A stretch of DNA of 64,000 nucleotides from Syngnathus acus (lineage: Eukaryota; Chordata; Actinopteri; Syngnathiformes; Syngnathidae): assembly GCF_901709675.1 (NCBI RefSeq), contig NC_051088.1, forward strand, positions 8,646,193-8,710,192, written 5' to 3'. The position numbers were made by a program, and so were the translations under genes. Below, one piece after another: positions 13,641 to 27,085 of the stretch. Numbering within the stretch: the first letter of the stretch is position 1; each line of letters opens with the position of its first letter. The notes under the pieces were generated by a model. That model ran no database searches and was not told the DNA's origin. It was given only the letters and a program-made list of their open reading frames with translations.

Positions 13641-14946
13641 TCAGACTAAGTCTTTGTCACGTGTTCTGATGCATGAGGCAGCATTCTTTCTCAAAGTCTC
13701 TCTGTTTAGTGCAGCAGCTTCCTTGTCTTCCCATTTTATACCAATTGAACCGCAACAGAAACAGTACCAAACTTTGCGGCCCTATTCATAAGAAAATTAA
13801 AAATAATTAATAATAATAACAATTGATTTCTACAATGATTCAAGTTTGAGCCTCAAAAAATAATCATTTAGTGATGAATGTGTGGATGTGCATCACTGCA
13901 GAAGTAGCGATGACATTGAAATGACAAGTGTGACTGTGGTCTTGCGTATTAAGACTTTATCCAGGCTGTCAGCAAGACCAGAGTGGAGGATGAAAACATC
14001 ACAGGGAGAGAAAAACCAGAGGAATCCACTCTTCTCTCCTTATGCTCCATTCTTGGAGGCTTTAAGTGCAATAAGCTGGCAGTCGAAGATAAGCCGTTTT
14101 CTGCAGAATGCCTCTTGTCCTTCTTTTGCAAAAAATCAGTAAGGAAAGTGCATAAAAATACATACAGTATTCAGAAGCTGATTAGTTGACAAAAAAACAA
14201 CAACATCATGGCTCCCACTGCTTGATAATGTGAGCGAAATCTGTGCAAAACTATTAAAGTGGTGTTGTAAACAAGGATTCTAAACAATTTGATGTACTAA
14301 ATGCTATGAGGTGAAAGCAAAGTGAAATGATAGCAAACTATTCCATTGTTGAATATGTTTTTATATCCCAGTTGACTTTGGGCTAAAGGTGGGTACAAGC
14401 CAATAGCGGGGCATACGTATATAGACAAAGAACTATTCATACTCACATTGGCACCTAAGAACAATATTGAGTTTTTAACTCATCTTATTTTGGAGGATTA
14501 AAAAATACCTAGTTGATTTAAAGAAACTGTAGCTATCGCAGGACAGACACAAGCAGCAATAAGTTCTTGAGGCCCGACTGAGCTGCTGCTTGAGATGCAC
14601 AATCGATTGTCGCGGATTACCATAGGGTGGGTGAGAGGTGCACCGAGGTTATGCTAACATTCGGAGGTTTGTTATAGTTGAGCTGGTGACTCAGAAGCTC
14701 CTCACTATTAACCACAGGCTGTATCGATTTCTCCTTGCATCGCTGTTCGTCTGCTTGTACGCAGTGTGTGTGGCAAGCGACAAATACACAGAACACAGAG
14801 ACACGAATGCACCTGCATTGGCATAGCTGTATTCCTCTGGGTCACCGGGATATTGGCATCCGAGAGTGGAGCTGTCAATGATTTGGACAACTGGCCTGGA
14901 TAAGTGCGCTGCTAAACTACTAGAGTCAATACCACCCGCCCCTTCA

Positions 14947-15081
<135 letters not shown>

Positions 15082-16639
15082 GGGCCAATATTACCAGCGC
15101 TCTTTACAAGGCCTCAGCAACAGAGTCAAGTCAAACACATTTCCATCCTCTCTGAGCTAATTGCATTTTTTAATTATGAAGTTAGATTATGAATAGAGTT
15201 ATGAAGATGTAATTCCTTATCATGAGTCACTGCAGTAAATTAAGCACTGTATGTAAATGATGACTTCTTCCAGTCAATAGTAAGTGTTAAACTGTGACTT
15301 TCTTGGTAAAGGTCAAAAGTGCCATTGCGTTGAGCTCTTTTCTTTATGAAGGAAACTCTACAAAAGTCTCCTGAGAAAGACAGGCAAATCGGTGTAATAC
15401 ACAGTAAAACTTGACATTGTCTAATGAGGATCCAAAGCGGTCATGAAATGGTGCATTGGGCTCTCAGCTCTTCAGCTATAGAAGAAAATGAGAAGATTCT
15501 CAGCAGGAGACTGAGACTCATTAGAAGATATTATTGCATCTTGTCACAGTGAAGTCCAAAACCAGTGAGTATGAAGGTCTCAAACCCCAGTTTAATTAAG
15601 CCAGGTCACAGATATTGGAAACTGGAGCGCTAGCAAACAAAAATGACTTGATGGCTATACAGGAAACTCCATAAACAGTTTCCAATGATGTAAACACTTG
15701 TATCGTTCTAAGGGGCATCCTCCCAACATTGGGCTATTCTTCACATACGAGCCCAAGTTGGGTGGCGTGAGTGTGGGGCCCCCTCTTCAGTGATCCTTTT
15801 CACTTTTCAGCTTTTTCATATTCTAATACAGTTGAACCAAACATTTGAGGGGGTGCTATTTTGTACTATAAATTTCAAATGAAGAAGGAATTTGAACAAG
15901 AAGTGTTGAGCAAACTCATATTCAAAGTACATCACTGCCTGACTGGTTGTCAAACTTGTGTGCTTTAATGCATAACATCTTTTTATACTTTTCTGACATT
16001 AAAAAATGTAAAAAACAGTATTGGATCTTCTCTTTTTAAATTCAGCATTGAAGTTTAGCACGTTACACTGTAATATTAATAGTGATACACTTTACAGTTT
16101 TATGACCATTAAAAATGCTTTAATGTATTTTTTATTCTTAATGCCTGTTGGCTAAATACGTATATATTTAATGATAGTTTGACCCTGACGGATTCCATTC
16201 GGATTTGTTTCCCCTTTTAATTCTGAATAAAAAAAATGATGAGTCATATTTAACTCATCTGGTGTGAGTTACAGCTCACCGATGACCCTAATTAGAAACC
16301 CTTGTATCAGGCATGGATGAATATATGGATGCATAATTTTGTTGCACAGCGCCAGAAGCAGATTACATGCAAGCAGGCATCCATGAGTTGCCAGTGTGAA
16401 GGCTCCTTGACATAACATAAGGGTGGTTTGGTGCCTTGCTCAAAGCCACCCTGACAATAAGCAGACAAGCATTTTACCAACTATGTACTATTCGCTACAG
16501 GGACCCTCGTGCCAGGAAAACCGTCTACAAAAATTATTTTGTTCCTTCTGCTTTAATTGTTTCAACAAACTCAATTTTAGCTACTTATTTATTGAGATTT
16601 TTAGACATATGTTGTTGTTCTTTTATAGTATGTGTGTGA

Positions 16640-16725
16640 TTGTGACAGTAATGCTTTATGGAGCACGCCAAAGAAAAATGAATGTTTCTTTTAACAGACA
16701 ATAAAGCTTTTTGAATTTGAATTGA
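16640..16725 (+). repeat. Possible LINE 3' tail
   Basis: The segment ends in CAGACAATAAAGCTTTTTGA then ATTTGAATTG, the kind of short AATAAAG-TTTGAATTTGAATT tail seen at 3' ends of fish LINEs. No coding portion is visible upstream. Confidence 0.4.
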
Positions 16726-18462
16726 TATTGAATTTTCTTGTCGAAGGTTTTTAGACATAGCCTTCCCAAAGCCAAAGGACTAGAATCATTCAACGCAAAC
16801 TGTCTGATTCTCAAAAGGGTAATTTCCTGCTCGCTCCAGTCTTTCTCCTTCAGGACTCGTTATTGTTTTTTCCTCTTCCTTTTTAAACATGCAATATTCT
16901 TCCTCCTGCATGCTAAATTAAACTACACAAAGCCTCTTGTTAATACAAATGTCTAATATGGTAAAAGACTGTGTAAATAGCCAGCAGCCTCCTTTGCTGT
17001 GCCAACTTTGTGCCTTCTGTCTCTTTGAGGGCCTTCTGACTGAGAGCGCACCTGTTTGTGCGCAATGTGAAATGCATCACACACTGGCGAGTGTGTGCTT
17101 TGCCTTGTGTGAGTCCACGCACGAGCCCCACCAGGTTGCTTGCCTGCGGGCTGCTCCGCATCTGAGCCTGCCGCGCGCACGCGCGCGCCTGCCGTTGCGC
17201 GTCAGCTGTTGTGTGTCTGCTTTTGTGAGCCTGTGCGCTCTCATCCTCCAACATGCCCATGGGGGGCAACTCCATTATCTACCACTGAGAGCTGTGGCCT
17301 CTGTGCCAGGCTTCCTACAGGCGAGGTCAAAGATTAAAAGTAGCAAGATGATACTAGAGGGAGGGGAGTGGCTGTGGGGGTGTATAATATGTGGTTTTAT
17401 GTTACAGCTGCTGTGGTAGTGACTTCACTGTAGGTTAACAATGTCATGGGAGTCCTCAGGGGAGCAGCGTCAAAGGAGGGGAAAAAAGCAGCATACAGTT
17501 TAGCTGCAACAAACAACAAAACACTACACATTGACATAATGGATCAAAGATTCAGCTTGGCCAAGAAGCCCCGACGAGAGGCCCAGGTGAGCCCTCTCAC
17601 CAAGCTCACTCCATTATGCTGCAAAGACAGACCAGCTAGAGCTAATTAACGGGCAATTACTATGCAGATATATGCAGGGCCAAGAGCAGAGTGCAGGCAA
17701 TGAAATAGGCTTGATGAACGAGAGAGGGACACAAAAAATGAAGTGTGGGGAGGATAGAGGGGATGGCTAAGAGGGGTCGTGGTCAGGAAAAGGAGGGGTG
17801 AGATGAGGGAAAGGTGGAAAAGGCAGGAAGGAAATAATGGGTGTCTGGAAGGGAATGGTGGGATGGAGAAGAAGGAGAACAGGGCGCTTTGCACTTGCTG
17901 TCCTGGAGCTGGACAAGAGAAGAAGTGTGCTATTGTGGATGGGTAGGATACTGCCTGTCACAAGATTAATATACCTATGCAATTTAATAACTAGAAATGA
18001 CTTCCAAAATATACATACAAAGACTATATACAGTATATGTGTGTTCATTTTTGTGGGGAGTGCTATTAACAATTAGTTTTTTTTGCTTTTCTTTTGTTTT
18101 GATTGTTTGTTGTTGTTTGATTTGTTGTGCAAGTCTATCAGTGTGATTATAATATAAGTCTCTACTTTCGTACGGTCTAATTCTGCACACAGGCAGGTTG
18201 GAAATGTTGGTATTTTCACAGACACATTTAAGTGGGTGAAGCGTGGCCAATTTATAAAAGGGTGTTTTGTGCCTTTGTGGGCATGAACACACTCCACTGG
18301 GGAAGGTTGAGACGCTCAAGTATGTGTACAAGAAACTGCAAAGAGACCTTTACAGGCTGCTAATGTAAATTTGGCTGGGGAGATGACAGATCTGGGAAGT
18401 GGGTACTTGGGGACTGCCTTTCATCCACCATTTGTGTTCTTGTCTGATCCCCAAATCCAAGA

Positions 18463-18478
18463 CCCCCCCCCCCCCCCC
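18463..18478. repeat. Homopolymer C run (16)
   Basis: Sixteen consecutive C bases followed by ACACCCCCGG. It is a length-variable, assembly-sensitive site. Confidence 0.97.
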
Positions 18479-19915
18479 ACACCCCCGGATTTGAAGGATA
18501 TATAATAATCATGCTAATAATATTCATGCCTAGCAAATGTGTGTGTGTGAGCGCTGTCAAAGACAAAATTCGCTCACCCCACGTTGTCAGATGAATGATG
18601 TATCTTTTCCATTGTTGGGAAACAAAAATGAGCTGCACATACTAATTCAAGCATTGATTCATTACGCATTGAAGGATGCAATAACTACACCACAGTGAAA
18701 GTCACACATGGGGGCAGCCTGGAGGCAATGCTTCATGAATTGTTATTCATATTTATTTACCCTTTACCTAGCAGGTCAGTTCAATTAAGACCATGAACAT
18801 TTATGATCTAACTGTCTTTCCTCATCTACTATTCACTTCAGGGTTTCTCAAACACAAAAATAAGTCACTTCAGATGTTTTTTATTAGTTTATATGAAGTA
18901 AACTTGCGAGCAAATTTATTTAGTTGGCATTCAGGCTTAGAATGCTTGGGTCCACATGAGCTATTTAAATAATACCAAAAAATGAAGTACACAGCCATGA
19001 AGCTGTTTTTGATCGATGTGGAAGAAAGTCAATACAATCTTAGCCCCGCCGTGACAGTGGAGTGACTCTGCCTAAGTCATGTGACTGTTAGTCTTAACTG
19101 GGATCAACTTGTAAATGTGCCAAGACTGCCATTGATAATTAAGGCCATAGCAAGTAGAAATCCTTATGTATGCAAAGAGACCTAAAATAACACTACACTA
19201 ATGTCTGGCACTCTCAAATAGCAGTAAACAAAATAATGCATTCAGATTTAGATGGCATTCAGATTAGGGTGCATTTATTGCCAAATAATGTGTTACCCTA
19301 GCTTAATTACACATCTTAGTTTTGCATGTTTCTGCAATTGATTTATCACTTCACCCATTAGTAATCTTATCATTGCATGAAATGTAATTAACTCATTGAT
19401 TTGTCGAAATGACCCGAATACCGATAATGAATAAGCAAAGGTCACACACAAACTGTTCCATTCACTTGTTATCATACTCCATGATTTGCAGGCTCTAATA
19501 AAGATTTTCAATGGACTTGGATCAATGTCTTTCCCAACTCACCTTCTTGCCAGATCGCCACAAAGGCCAATAATCCTAATTTGAGTCATTGTGCACCTTC
19601 ATGGTTACCTACCTCCAGCAAATTCCTGAAATGTGTCATTAGGGTTGGATTTTTTCACTGAGGGTTTTTCACGTTAATATTTCATTTTCTAAATCAGCAT
19701 GTATTTTAGTAATCTTGGCCCAATTAAAACGTGCTGCTTCGTTAAATCAAAGACATGTAGGGGAAGGGAAACAGTTTCATCAGACGAGTACCACTGTTCA
19801 TTTATAGTCTAACTTGATTGATTTGTTTGTCATTTGGAGCTGATCAAGGTTGGTTTACTTTGTTCATACCCGAACAAATTGAGTAAAAAAAACAAACAAT
19901 AAATAGTCAACTTAC

Positions 19916-20015
19916 GATCGGTGCACACTGCAATTGTAAAAGATGAAGTCCACACTAGCAAACGTCTTCCCAGTCTCCTTTGACCTCAGATACAGTTTTA
20001 TCACACGCTGGTCAC
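19916..20015 (-). CDS. plxna1: Plexin-A exon [19 protein letters not shown] segment
   Basis: This 100-bp exon completes a Gly codon, then reads [18 protein letters not shown] and [14 protein letters not shown], plus two bases of Ser. It is the last part of the IPT-like fold before PSI-2. The SKETG-FAS--FVFYNCSV signature is shared by all class A plexins. The version with KLYL and SVDF, instead of QLQL and TSF, is the form I recall from A1 and differs from A2 and A4. The acceptor is GACCCATAG and the donor is GATC/GTAAGT. NCS is a potential glycosylation site. It is too short to stand out as an open frame and was found by following the plexin sequence. Confidence 0.93.
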
Positions 20016-20467
20016 CTATGGGTCAAAGTTTGAGAAACATCCGTGCGTTTTATGACATGTTTAATCAACAGTTTTCCTTTGTTACATTTGACATTTGCAG
20101 TTCAGTAAGCATGCGCGATTTGTTTCATGAACCTTTCATTAATGTCAAATCCGAGTCAATATATTCTGAAATGTTAACTGCCTCATTGCACAGTATGTGT
20201 CCACTTTTGTACAGTTGACATTTTCACATACAGAATATTTCTGCTCCAAAGATTTCAACTGAATCAGCAGGCTTCCAGGTTACCTGTCTATATTTCTATG
20301 GTTAGTGATTAGTTTTCTACAAAACAAAAGAAGGTGAAGCAAGAAACCTGACATATTATCTCTCCTTATACAAAAATACTTATAAAAACAATGTTTCTTA
20401 AAACCTATTCCACAGGCATGGCCCTAGAAACTTTCCTCGTACCACTATCAATAGAATACTGTCTTAC

Positions 20468-20621
20468 CTTGGTTGTGCGTGATGGGAGCCACTTCTTTCG
20501 CAGTGGGGGACAAGCAGAAGATCCGACCACCGTAGATGCGCCCTTCCGTTTCTACGTAGTCTCCAAAAGAGCAGTTCACCCCAGCAGACAGACTGGGCAC
20601 ATTCTGGGTCTGAAGTATCAA
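20468..20621 (-). CDS. plxna1: Plexin-A exon D: IPT-like segment with LSAGVNCSF
   Basis: This 154-bp exon gives 51 codons plus one base, from LILQTQNVPSLSAGVNCSF through RIYGGRIFCLSPTAKEVAPI to THNQ. The NVP-LSAGVNCSF motif and the C-SP-A-EVAPIT-GQG-like end are class A plexin hallmarks. NCS is a potential N-glycosylation site. The segment forms the first IPT-like beta sandwich between PSI-1 and PSI-2. The acceptor has a good pyrimidine tract (CCTCTCCTCCTCCCAG) and the donor is CCAAG/GTAAGA. It leaves in phase 1, matching exon E, which starts with the remaining GT of the Gly codon. Confidence 0.95.
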
Positions 20622-21093
20622 CTGGGAGGAGGAGAGGTTAGGGTAATTAAATACAATTAAACAACCATAGAGCAACATCACCTTTGAAGATGGAAGAGTT
20701 CCAGATTCCTCCGGACAGATTAGAGCCTTTTTGTTACTTTACAGACCTAGCCTTGTGATCCTAACCATTGTCTGCAATGCTGGTTTGTTAAAACAATAAT
20801 AAACACAGAACAGTCTGCAGGAAGACATAAGATATTTTTCAGCTTGATGGTGTTAGGGTTAGTTAGTTAGTTAGTTAGTTTTTTTTGTTGACAGTTGATT
20901 TTGAATTTGTCCTATTGGCTCGTCTGGACTACAATGCTGTTTTCTTGCATGCAATATTGTGCTTTGCTTGTATGTTTTCTTACACGTCAAATAAAAGCGT
21001 TTCTGCGGCAACAATATATGTATATACATACGTATATATATGTCCTCACCCCAGCTTTCAAAACCCCACAGTTACTGCAACACAACATTATAC

Positions 21094-21217
21094 CTGCACT
21101 TCTGACACAGTGACCGAGATGGTGTCAGGCTGGACAGAGAGTCGGACACACTGATCCACTCGATTGGTGAAACGCTGCGGTTCCTCTGCCCGCTCGCAGC
21201 GATCCTTCCTTGAACAT
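21094..21217 (-). CDS. plxna1: Plexin-A exon C: end of PSI-1 and start of the linker
   Basis: This 124-bp exon begins with one base that completes an Ile codon (AT/A), then reads [16 protein letters not shown] followed by [14 protein letters not shown] and [11 protein letters not shown]. It completes the first PSI cysteines and enters the strand-rich segment before the next IPT-like fold. The ICSR-D-CERA-EPQRF pattern is typical of plexin-A. The acceptor is CTTTGATAG and the donor is GTGCAG/GTATAA; the exon ends in phase 0. An intron of 472 bp separates it from exon D. Confidence 0.94.
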
Positions 21218-21321
21218 CTATCAAAGCAGAATGAAATGCATGTGTCACCTTCATAAAAAAAAAAATAGGATAGCTCAATTGGCAGATTCCATTACGAAAA
21301 ATTGTGGCTGCATACACTTAC

Positions 21322-21422
21322 ATATTGTGCAGCACACACCAGCCACAGTGAGGGTCTCCTGATCCCAAACAAGCTCCGCAGGAAGTGTACTGCTCACAGC
21401 TCTCGACTGGTACTCGAGTAAC
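21322..21422 (-). CDS. plxna1: Plexin-A exon B: first PSI domain, first part
   Basis: This 101-bp exon encodes [15 protein letters not shown] followed by [18 protein letters not shown], plus two bases (AT) of a split codon. The pattern C-x5-C-x2-C-x8-CGWC is the start of the cysteine-rich PSI domain that follows sema in plexins. It stabilises the extracellular stalk. The acceptor is CTCCTAG/GTT and the donor is AT/GTAAGT. It enters in phase 0 from exon A and is separated from exon C by an intron of only 104 bp. VPVESC and DPHCGWCVL are near-invariant in class A plexins. Confidence 0.95.
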
Positions 21423-24400
21423 CTAGGAGTAAGATACATACATGGTTAACAATTCCTGATGTAAAATCCAAACTTAGAGTTGTTAATATTAAGTGGGAAA
21501 GGATATGCCCACCAGGGGTCTGTGCCTGAAAACTGAGATTAAAGGAACAAGTCCACTGTGACTATACGAGTTAAATGGTTGTGGAGGCGGCTGCTTGCAA
21601 TGTCTTACCACTGCATATTTGTAATGTAAGCTAGAGGGGGAGACCTGCTGACTCCAACTTATGTAAACACACACACACTGATTAAAATCATATGCTTACA
21701 CGGATATCTCTCTGTCGTATTCTGCAACTAATAACTCATTTTAAAGATCCAGGAAGACATTTGGCTTTCAGAAGTGCTAGACTGTTACACCAGTGAAGCT
21801 GATAACAAACTTGGTAAAGTGCAGACCTCGACTGAGGTCCAACAGTTTTTACTTAAATCACCATCAAAATTCAGGATGCAAACACAGAATTTGGCCATCA
21901 GGGTGGAGGGCTGTTTTCAAATGCCCTCTTCATGGCAGTGATCTGGCCAACTTTACATCATCTGTCCCTGGAAGTCTGCTGGCAGGACTTTGGCGCTTCA
22001 ACCTCCCGCGTGAACTCCAACAACTCAGCTTCTGTTTCGACTATACTAAGGACTGTGAGCCTCACAAGCGCTGATTTTAAAAAGAGTAGACGAACTGCTT
22101 CATCTGGCTGCGAATCAAGTCGGTTGCTTTCACGTCCACAGTGGTGCAAAATTCCTATTTCTAACTGCGCCAAGCTGTGTGCGTTAGCGAAAATACCGAC
22201 AGTTGGTGCAGCTCACCCCTGCACACAGTTAGTGCGCACTTCACGCCAGACTTGCACTGGGAACGTTTACAGAACCGAATTATTACTAGAATTGGTTGGC
22301 CATGAAATCTGTCTACTGAGGTCACAGTGGCAGTATTTTTCGTAGAAGTAATCCTCTTTACTCCTGTTAGTCCGGCTGAATTTAACTATGGGTCAGAGGT
22401 CAAGATGTCATTAGCCTAGTAAACCTTGAACACCATTTACAACATATAAATGCAGTACGGGCAAGCATTTGCCCTGCAGCCAGTTATTTAAATGAATCCT
22501 ACACTTCGATAAGGCCATCATCTGAACACAAGCACAGCAAGAAGAAAATGTTTACTCAACATACATGGATGCCATACAAAACAATGCTCCATTCAGATAG
22601 ACATCTCAGATTACTCATTTTGTCAAGCAGATCTCGACTGTCTGGCATCTGTGTGTCTGCGAGTCTACGATAAGATGAAGCTTGAACGATTTCTGCGAGG
22701 AGCCCTGATCTTGGATATTAACAAGGACATCATATAAAGCTGTGCAAATAGACTTGCTTCTCAAACAGCAGCCAAATAAATGTGCCCTAAGGGAGAAACA
22801 ATAAAAGACTATGCTTTGAGCGGAGTCTGTTTCTTCATGTAGTCTTCATCTTGATACAATACAATACAACATTATTTATACAGCAAATTTTACAACAGCT
22901 CTTCTTTAATTCTATGAGCTTTCAATTGTCTACATCCTTTTGTTGGTTAACTTGTGGTTTTATGAGCAAAGTGTGATTAAAAATATATCACTGACATCGT
23001 CAAGGAATCTGCTGCATGAAGGTTAGCATTGTGCACGACTATGACAATGATCAAACATTCGAGCCCTATTTGAAAAATAAATAAAAAGGATAAAAACAGA
23101 CAAAATACGTAGAGAACTTAAGTTATGTATTGAAAAAACCTTTATTTGAAAATCTCAGTCGACATTTCTCGCACTTTACCTATTGATAATATTGGTGGTG
23201 ATATGTTACTACTAGTTGCCACCACACTAGAGCTGTATCAAAAAAGATTAAAAAAAAAACAAGCAAAAACAGAAGTCAGAAAATAATCAAATAGTGTATA
23301 TACTTAGACCTGTTTCTTGTAAATAAGCAGCCATTTTTATTTGCACATACATATGAAAAAAAAAAACATAAAACAAATAGCTGTCTGGAAGATGCACTGC
23401 ATTTCTACACCGTTGCCACAAAAGTGTACATATTTGGATAATTTGTAATCTGATTAGTTTGTGAACGTTAATCTAATAAATTGTCCAGTTAATGTTTGTG
23501 TCCGTAATTTTCAACGCATATATATAAATCTGAAATTTCAGGTTGCAATATGTGCCTAGAATGGTATTTTCCAAATACTGCATTATGCTATTTCACATGG
23601 CTTTCACACAAACAACACATATCTCAACTAAATGCCACTAATGCATCTTTCTCTTCATTCTCAGACTGAACAGTGTGAACTCACTAGTTTACAGCAGATT
23701 CATAGTGACCCTTGCCTGATAACTATTATAATACAACCATTACCAACATGTCCCTTTTCACAGCACACCAAATAGCACCAGATTACTGTCATTATTTGGC
23801 GCCTGGACAAATACCATGTTAGTATTACAGTCTGATAAAAGGATGGGAGGAGGAAAAAAACATGTCACACTGAAGCACAACAGCAAAAGAAAGAGAATGG
23901 AATACAATGAGATTTAGTGACCGGGTGGTGGATGATGAAATGGTTCTTTCATTGAGTTTGAGAAAACACATAATAGGATGGGAAAGCACGAGCCTTGTGT
24001 CTTACAGAGTAAATATGAACCACCATTGTTGAATCAAATATGGCATTTCCATCCCAGGTCTATTTGCCACAGCAAAGACATTCATTTGTGGATAGCGGAA
24101 GAAGGGGAGTGGAAAGAAAATGAGGATTAGAAGATCAGGTAGCCGTGGATACAGGGAATGACACCACCGGTGCGAGACACGTCCAGGAACAGCTTGAGAT
24201 CTGTGATAATTAGGTATTTGAAATACAAAACAGCTTCAAATGAGCCTTTTTTTGTTTGCGATATAAGAGGTGGGTAAGTGTTGCAGTGGTAGATGGGAAG
24301 AAAAAGGGGAGGAGTGATGAACGAATGCAGCAGTAGACGGATGGAGAACACATGAGAGATTGCGTTGAATGACTCACTCTACATGAATGTGCCATGTTCG

Positions 24401-26022
24401 GTGTTGTACCATTATTGGCCAAAAAAATAACTTCATCATCTGCCCCACAACAAACCGATGAATGGCTTCTGTGAGGTAACACCAAAATCAAGACTTTCAT
24501 CCCCCCCCCAAAAAAAACAGACTGGTTGGACTGTTTTTTCTAATGTAGAGAAGCAACTCTCCACAAGAAATGCCATTAAAGGATTGTTTTTATTTAGCAA
24601 TGTATTGTATAGTGCATTTTCCAAATAGAGGCCAGCATGTTCATTTAGTCAACTGTATGTGACAAGGCACCTCGTAAAGGTGAGGGGGATCATACGTAAT
24701 ATGTCTGTGTCATTAAACTGTCTTCACAAACTGTCTGATTAACACAATGTTGACCTTTGGCCTTACATGTGTTGGATCTATTTTGAGCATCCACATAACT
24801 TACTGAACCAAGGATGCCTCATAAATATAATAGACAACAAAATAGATCTGGTTGAGTTTTTCCAAATTGTTAATATTTCCTTCATTCAATACAATGTCTT
24901 TTCATCGCCTCTTTGTTTGTGTTTATGTTCTGTGACCATCTGTCTTAAATGTGTCTGGTTACACAGAATAACACTGCAAATGAAGCCATAGATCAAAGGT
25001 AGACACAGGCAGAGTCAACCTTGGTGGAGGTAGACAAACAAGAAATGGCTGCCACATAACGAGAGGATCTCTCAATCATTATTCCACCCAAGGCCGACAT
25101 CTAATCAGGTATTAGTTATGTCTGCCCATTAAACCCACAGCAGGGAAAGTTTGGGAGTTTTATTTTTCCCATAAATGAGGCAGAACTGGGCTTCTAAGAT
25201 GCTAATGTGTTCTGATCCTTACAGTAGTAGAAATATTGAAGAAAAATTGCCACCTGACAAGCTTTTGAAAACAAATCCTCTACAGACTTAGCAGATTGTG
25301 ACCAAATCCAATAAACACCCTTTGCTTGGCAGAAATAACATCAATTCTACTGTATTATTAAGTATATAAAAGCAATGCAATTACTCGATCTCTGTGTTCT
25401 TTCTCTGCTTGTTCCATTCACACACTTGAGCACGTTTTCTTTTTCCTATCCTAGTCACGTCATTACTCTCAACACTATGAAGCCATCTTGTTCTCTCAGT
25501 CTGTTTCTTTGACTGTCTCACAAATCAAATTCTGATCAACTCTCATAATTCTCTCTGTACTTTATCAGACGTACAGCAACCACAGAGCCATTTGCCCGGA
25601 AGTGAAGTGTGCACTATGATACGTGCTATAGACGTTATTAAAATGATTAAAGTTTACCTATTATAAACACTAAAACCTGCATGTGCATAACTGTTGACAC
25701 AATCAAACAGAAGAGCTCAATAACAAATAATAAAAGGCTGCAATATTAAATATTTAGTTGACTTGGACTGACTTTTTCTCACCCTTGGTTTAAATGCTGG
25801 TATCTTTGACACTCCTTCCTAACTGTTTTGCACTGACTCTTTTGTTTTCATCTCCTGGACACCATTCATGTTGTTTCATGCAGCAAGTTGAAAATCAGCT
25901 TTGCATAGAATAGTCACAACAAGAAGAAGCCTTGATGGGACTGTATGACTGCTGTGAGAAGACACTAAATTATGTTACTATCAGCTTCAACGGTAATATC
26001 TTTAGGCGGGTTGTTGCTACAC

Positions 26023-26319
26023 CAGGGGTAACCAAATATACGATTTGTCAGAGGAACAGAATTTTACCGGAGAGTCGCCTTGGGGACCGAACCCTGAAAA
26101 AAAAAAAAAAAATCAAAATTTGGCAGCAAAATTATTTTTTGATGTTTATTTTTCTGCATTTCATTAAAACTGAAGGCATTTTTGGCCTTTATAAGTCAAG
26201 CTTTTCTTGAAACAGATATTTTCTCTTTAATCCTCATAATTATAGAATCCAGTCGCAGACCGGACTGAAGAGTTCTGTGAGCCGGGTTCGGCCCACGGGC
26301 CAACAGTTGACGACCACTG
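26023..26319. mobile_element. Degraded hAT-like inverted-repeat element
   Basis: The left end reads CAGGGGTAACCAAATA and the right end reversed reads CAGTGGTCGTCAACTG, a diverged CAG-type terminal repeat pair. The segment AGCCGGGTTCGGCCCACGGG inside the right end is typical of this kind of short hAT relative. It contains an A run (26098-26111). I could not find a matching target duplication, so it may be old or my ends may be off by a few bases. Confidence 0.55.
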
Positions 26320-26984
26320 CAGTATAGAATTCTGCTTGCCCACACTGTCTGAGATGGTATTTTCAAAACTCAAAACACTAATTAGCCAGGAGGACCAGGG
26401 GGACAAAATTCAATATCCTCACATCTTTCCACTTGTATACTGCCTTTGTCAGCTTTTTAAAAACAACTTCAAAGTTGACAAAATACCAAAGATGATTTTA
26501 TTAAGAAATATAGTGTAGTTTTTCCCACTGATCTCTAAGGGCAGTAAATGCTGAGTTAATTGAATACGAAGACCCTCTAATGTGGTGCCAGGCTTGCCAT
26601 TTCTCCATTGTGCAGTATTGCCACATGTTTCTGAAGGCTAGTCGAATCGATAGACAGAGGTGCATCATCAGCCCGTTATGTCACTGTCTGAGCATCTCCA
26701 TGGAGGAAGAGGTGAAGCCATTAGCTGCCAAGAGGTTGCCTCATGAATCTGTTTTACAAGAAAAGAAGCATGACCTTTCCCTTTGTGTTAATTAGTTAAC
26801 GATGGCTGTATAGTCTTTTTTTAGAAACTGAATATAATATGGAGAGTTTATTTACAGTTTTAAACCTATTTTTATTTTTTTTGTGTTTAGATTTTTTTTT
26901 GCACAGATTATTGCCCCTATTTTATTTTACTTTGTTTTATTCTATTTTATTTAATTATTTATTCTTCAATTCTATCTTTTTCAC

Positions 26985-27085
26985 TGGCATCCTAATGGAC
27001 AGCGAAATAGTTTCATTGTACAAAGAAAGTGCTTTCATTGTACATATGACAACAACCGCTTTGAATCTTGAATCTATTACATTAA
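26985..27085 (+). repeat. Possible LINE 3' tail
   Basis: GTTTCATTGTACAAAGAAAG, TGACAACAACCGCTTTGAAT and the duplicated CTTGAATCT end resemble the 3' ends of fish LINEs. No reverse transcriptase frame is nearby. Confidence 0.35.

Larger units (their letters stand above)
20016..21321 (-). other. Short introns between exons B, C, D and E
   Basis: Three short introns (21218-21321, 104 bp; 20622-21093, 472 bp; 20016-20467, 452 bp) separate exons B to E; the exons lie within this span. The C-D intron has a small GTTA tandem repeat at about 20860-20880. Otherwise nothing is recognisable. Confidence 0.85.

Noticed and set aside
17020-17340. GC-rich stretch as a CpG-island promoter
   Set aside because: The GC content is concentrated in one short CGCGCG patch with TG/CA-rich decay around it; no first exon or core promoter motif follows.
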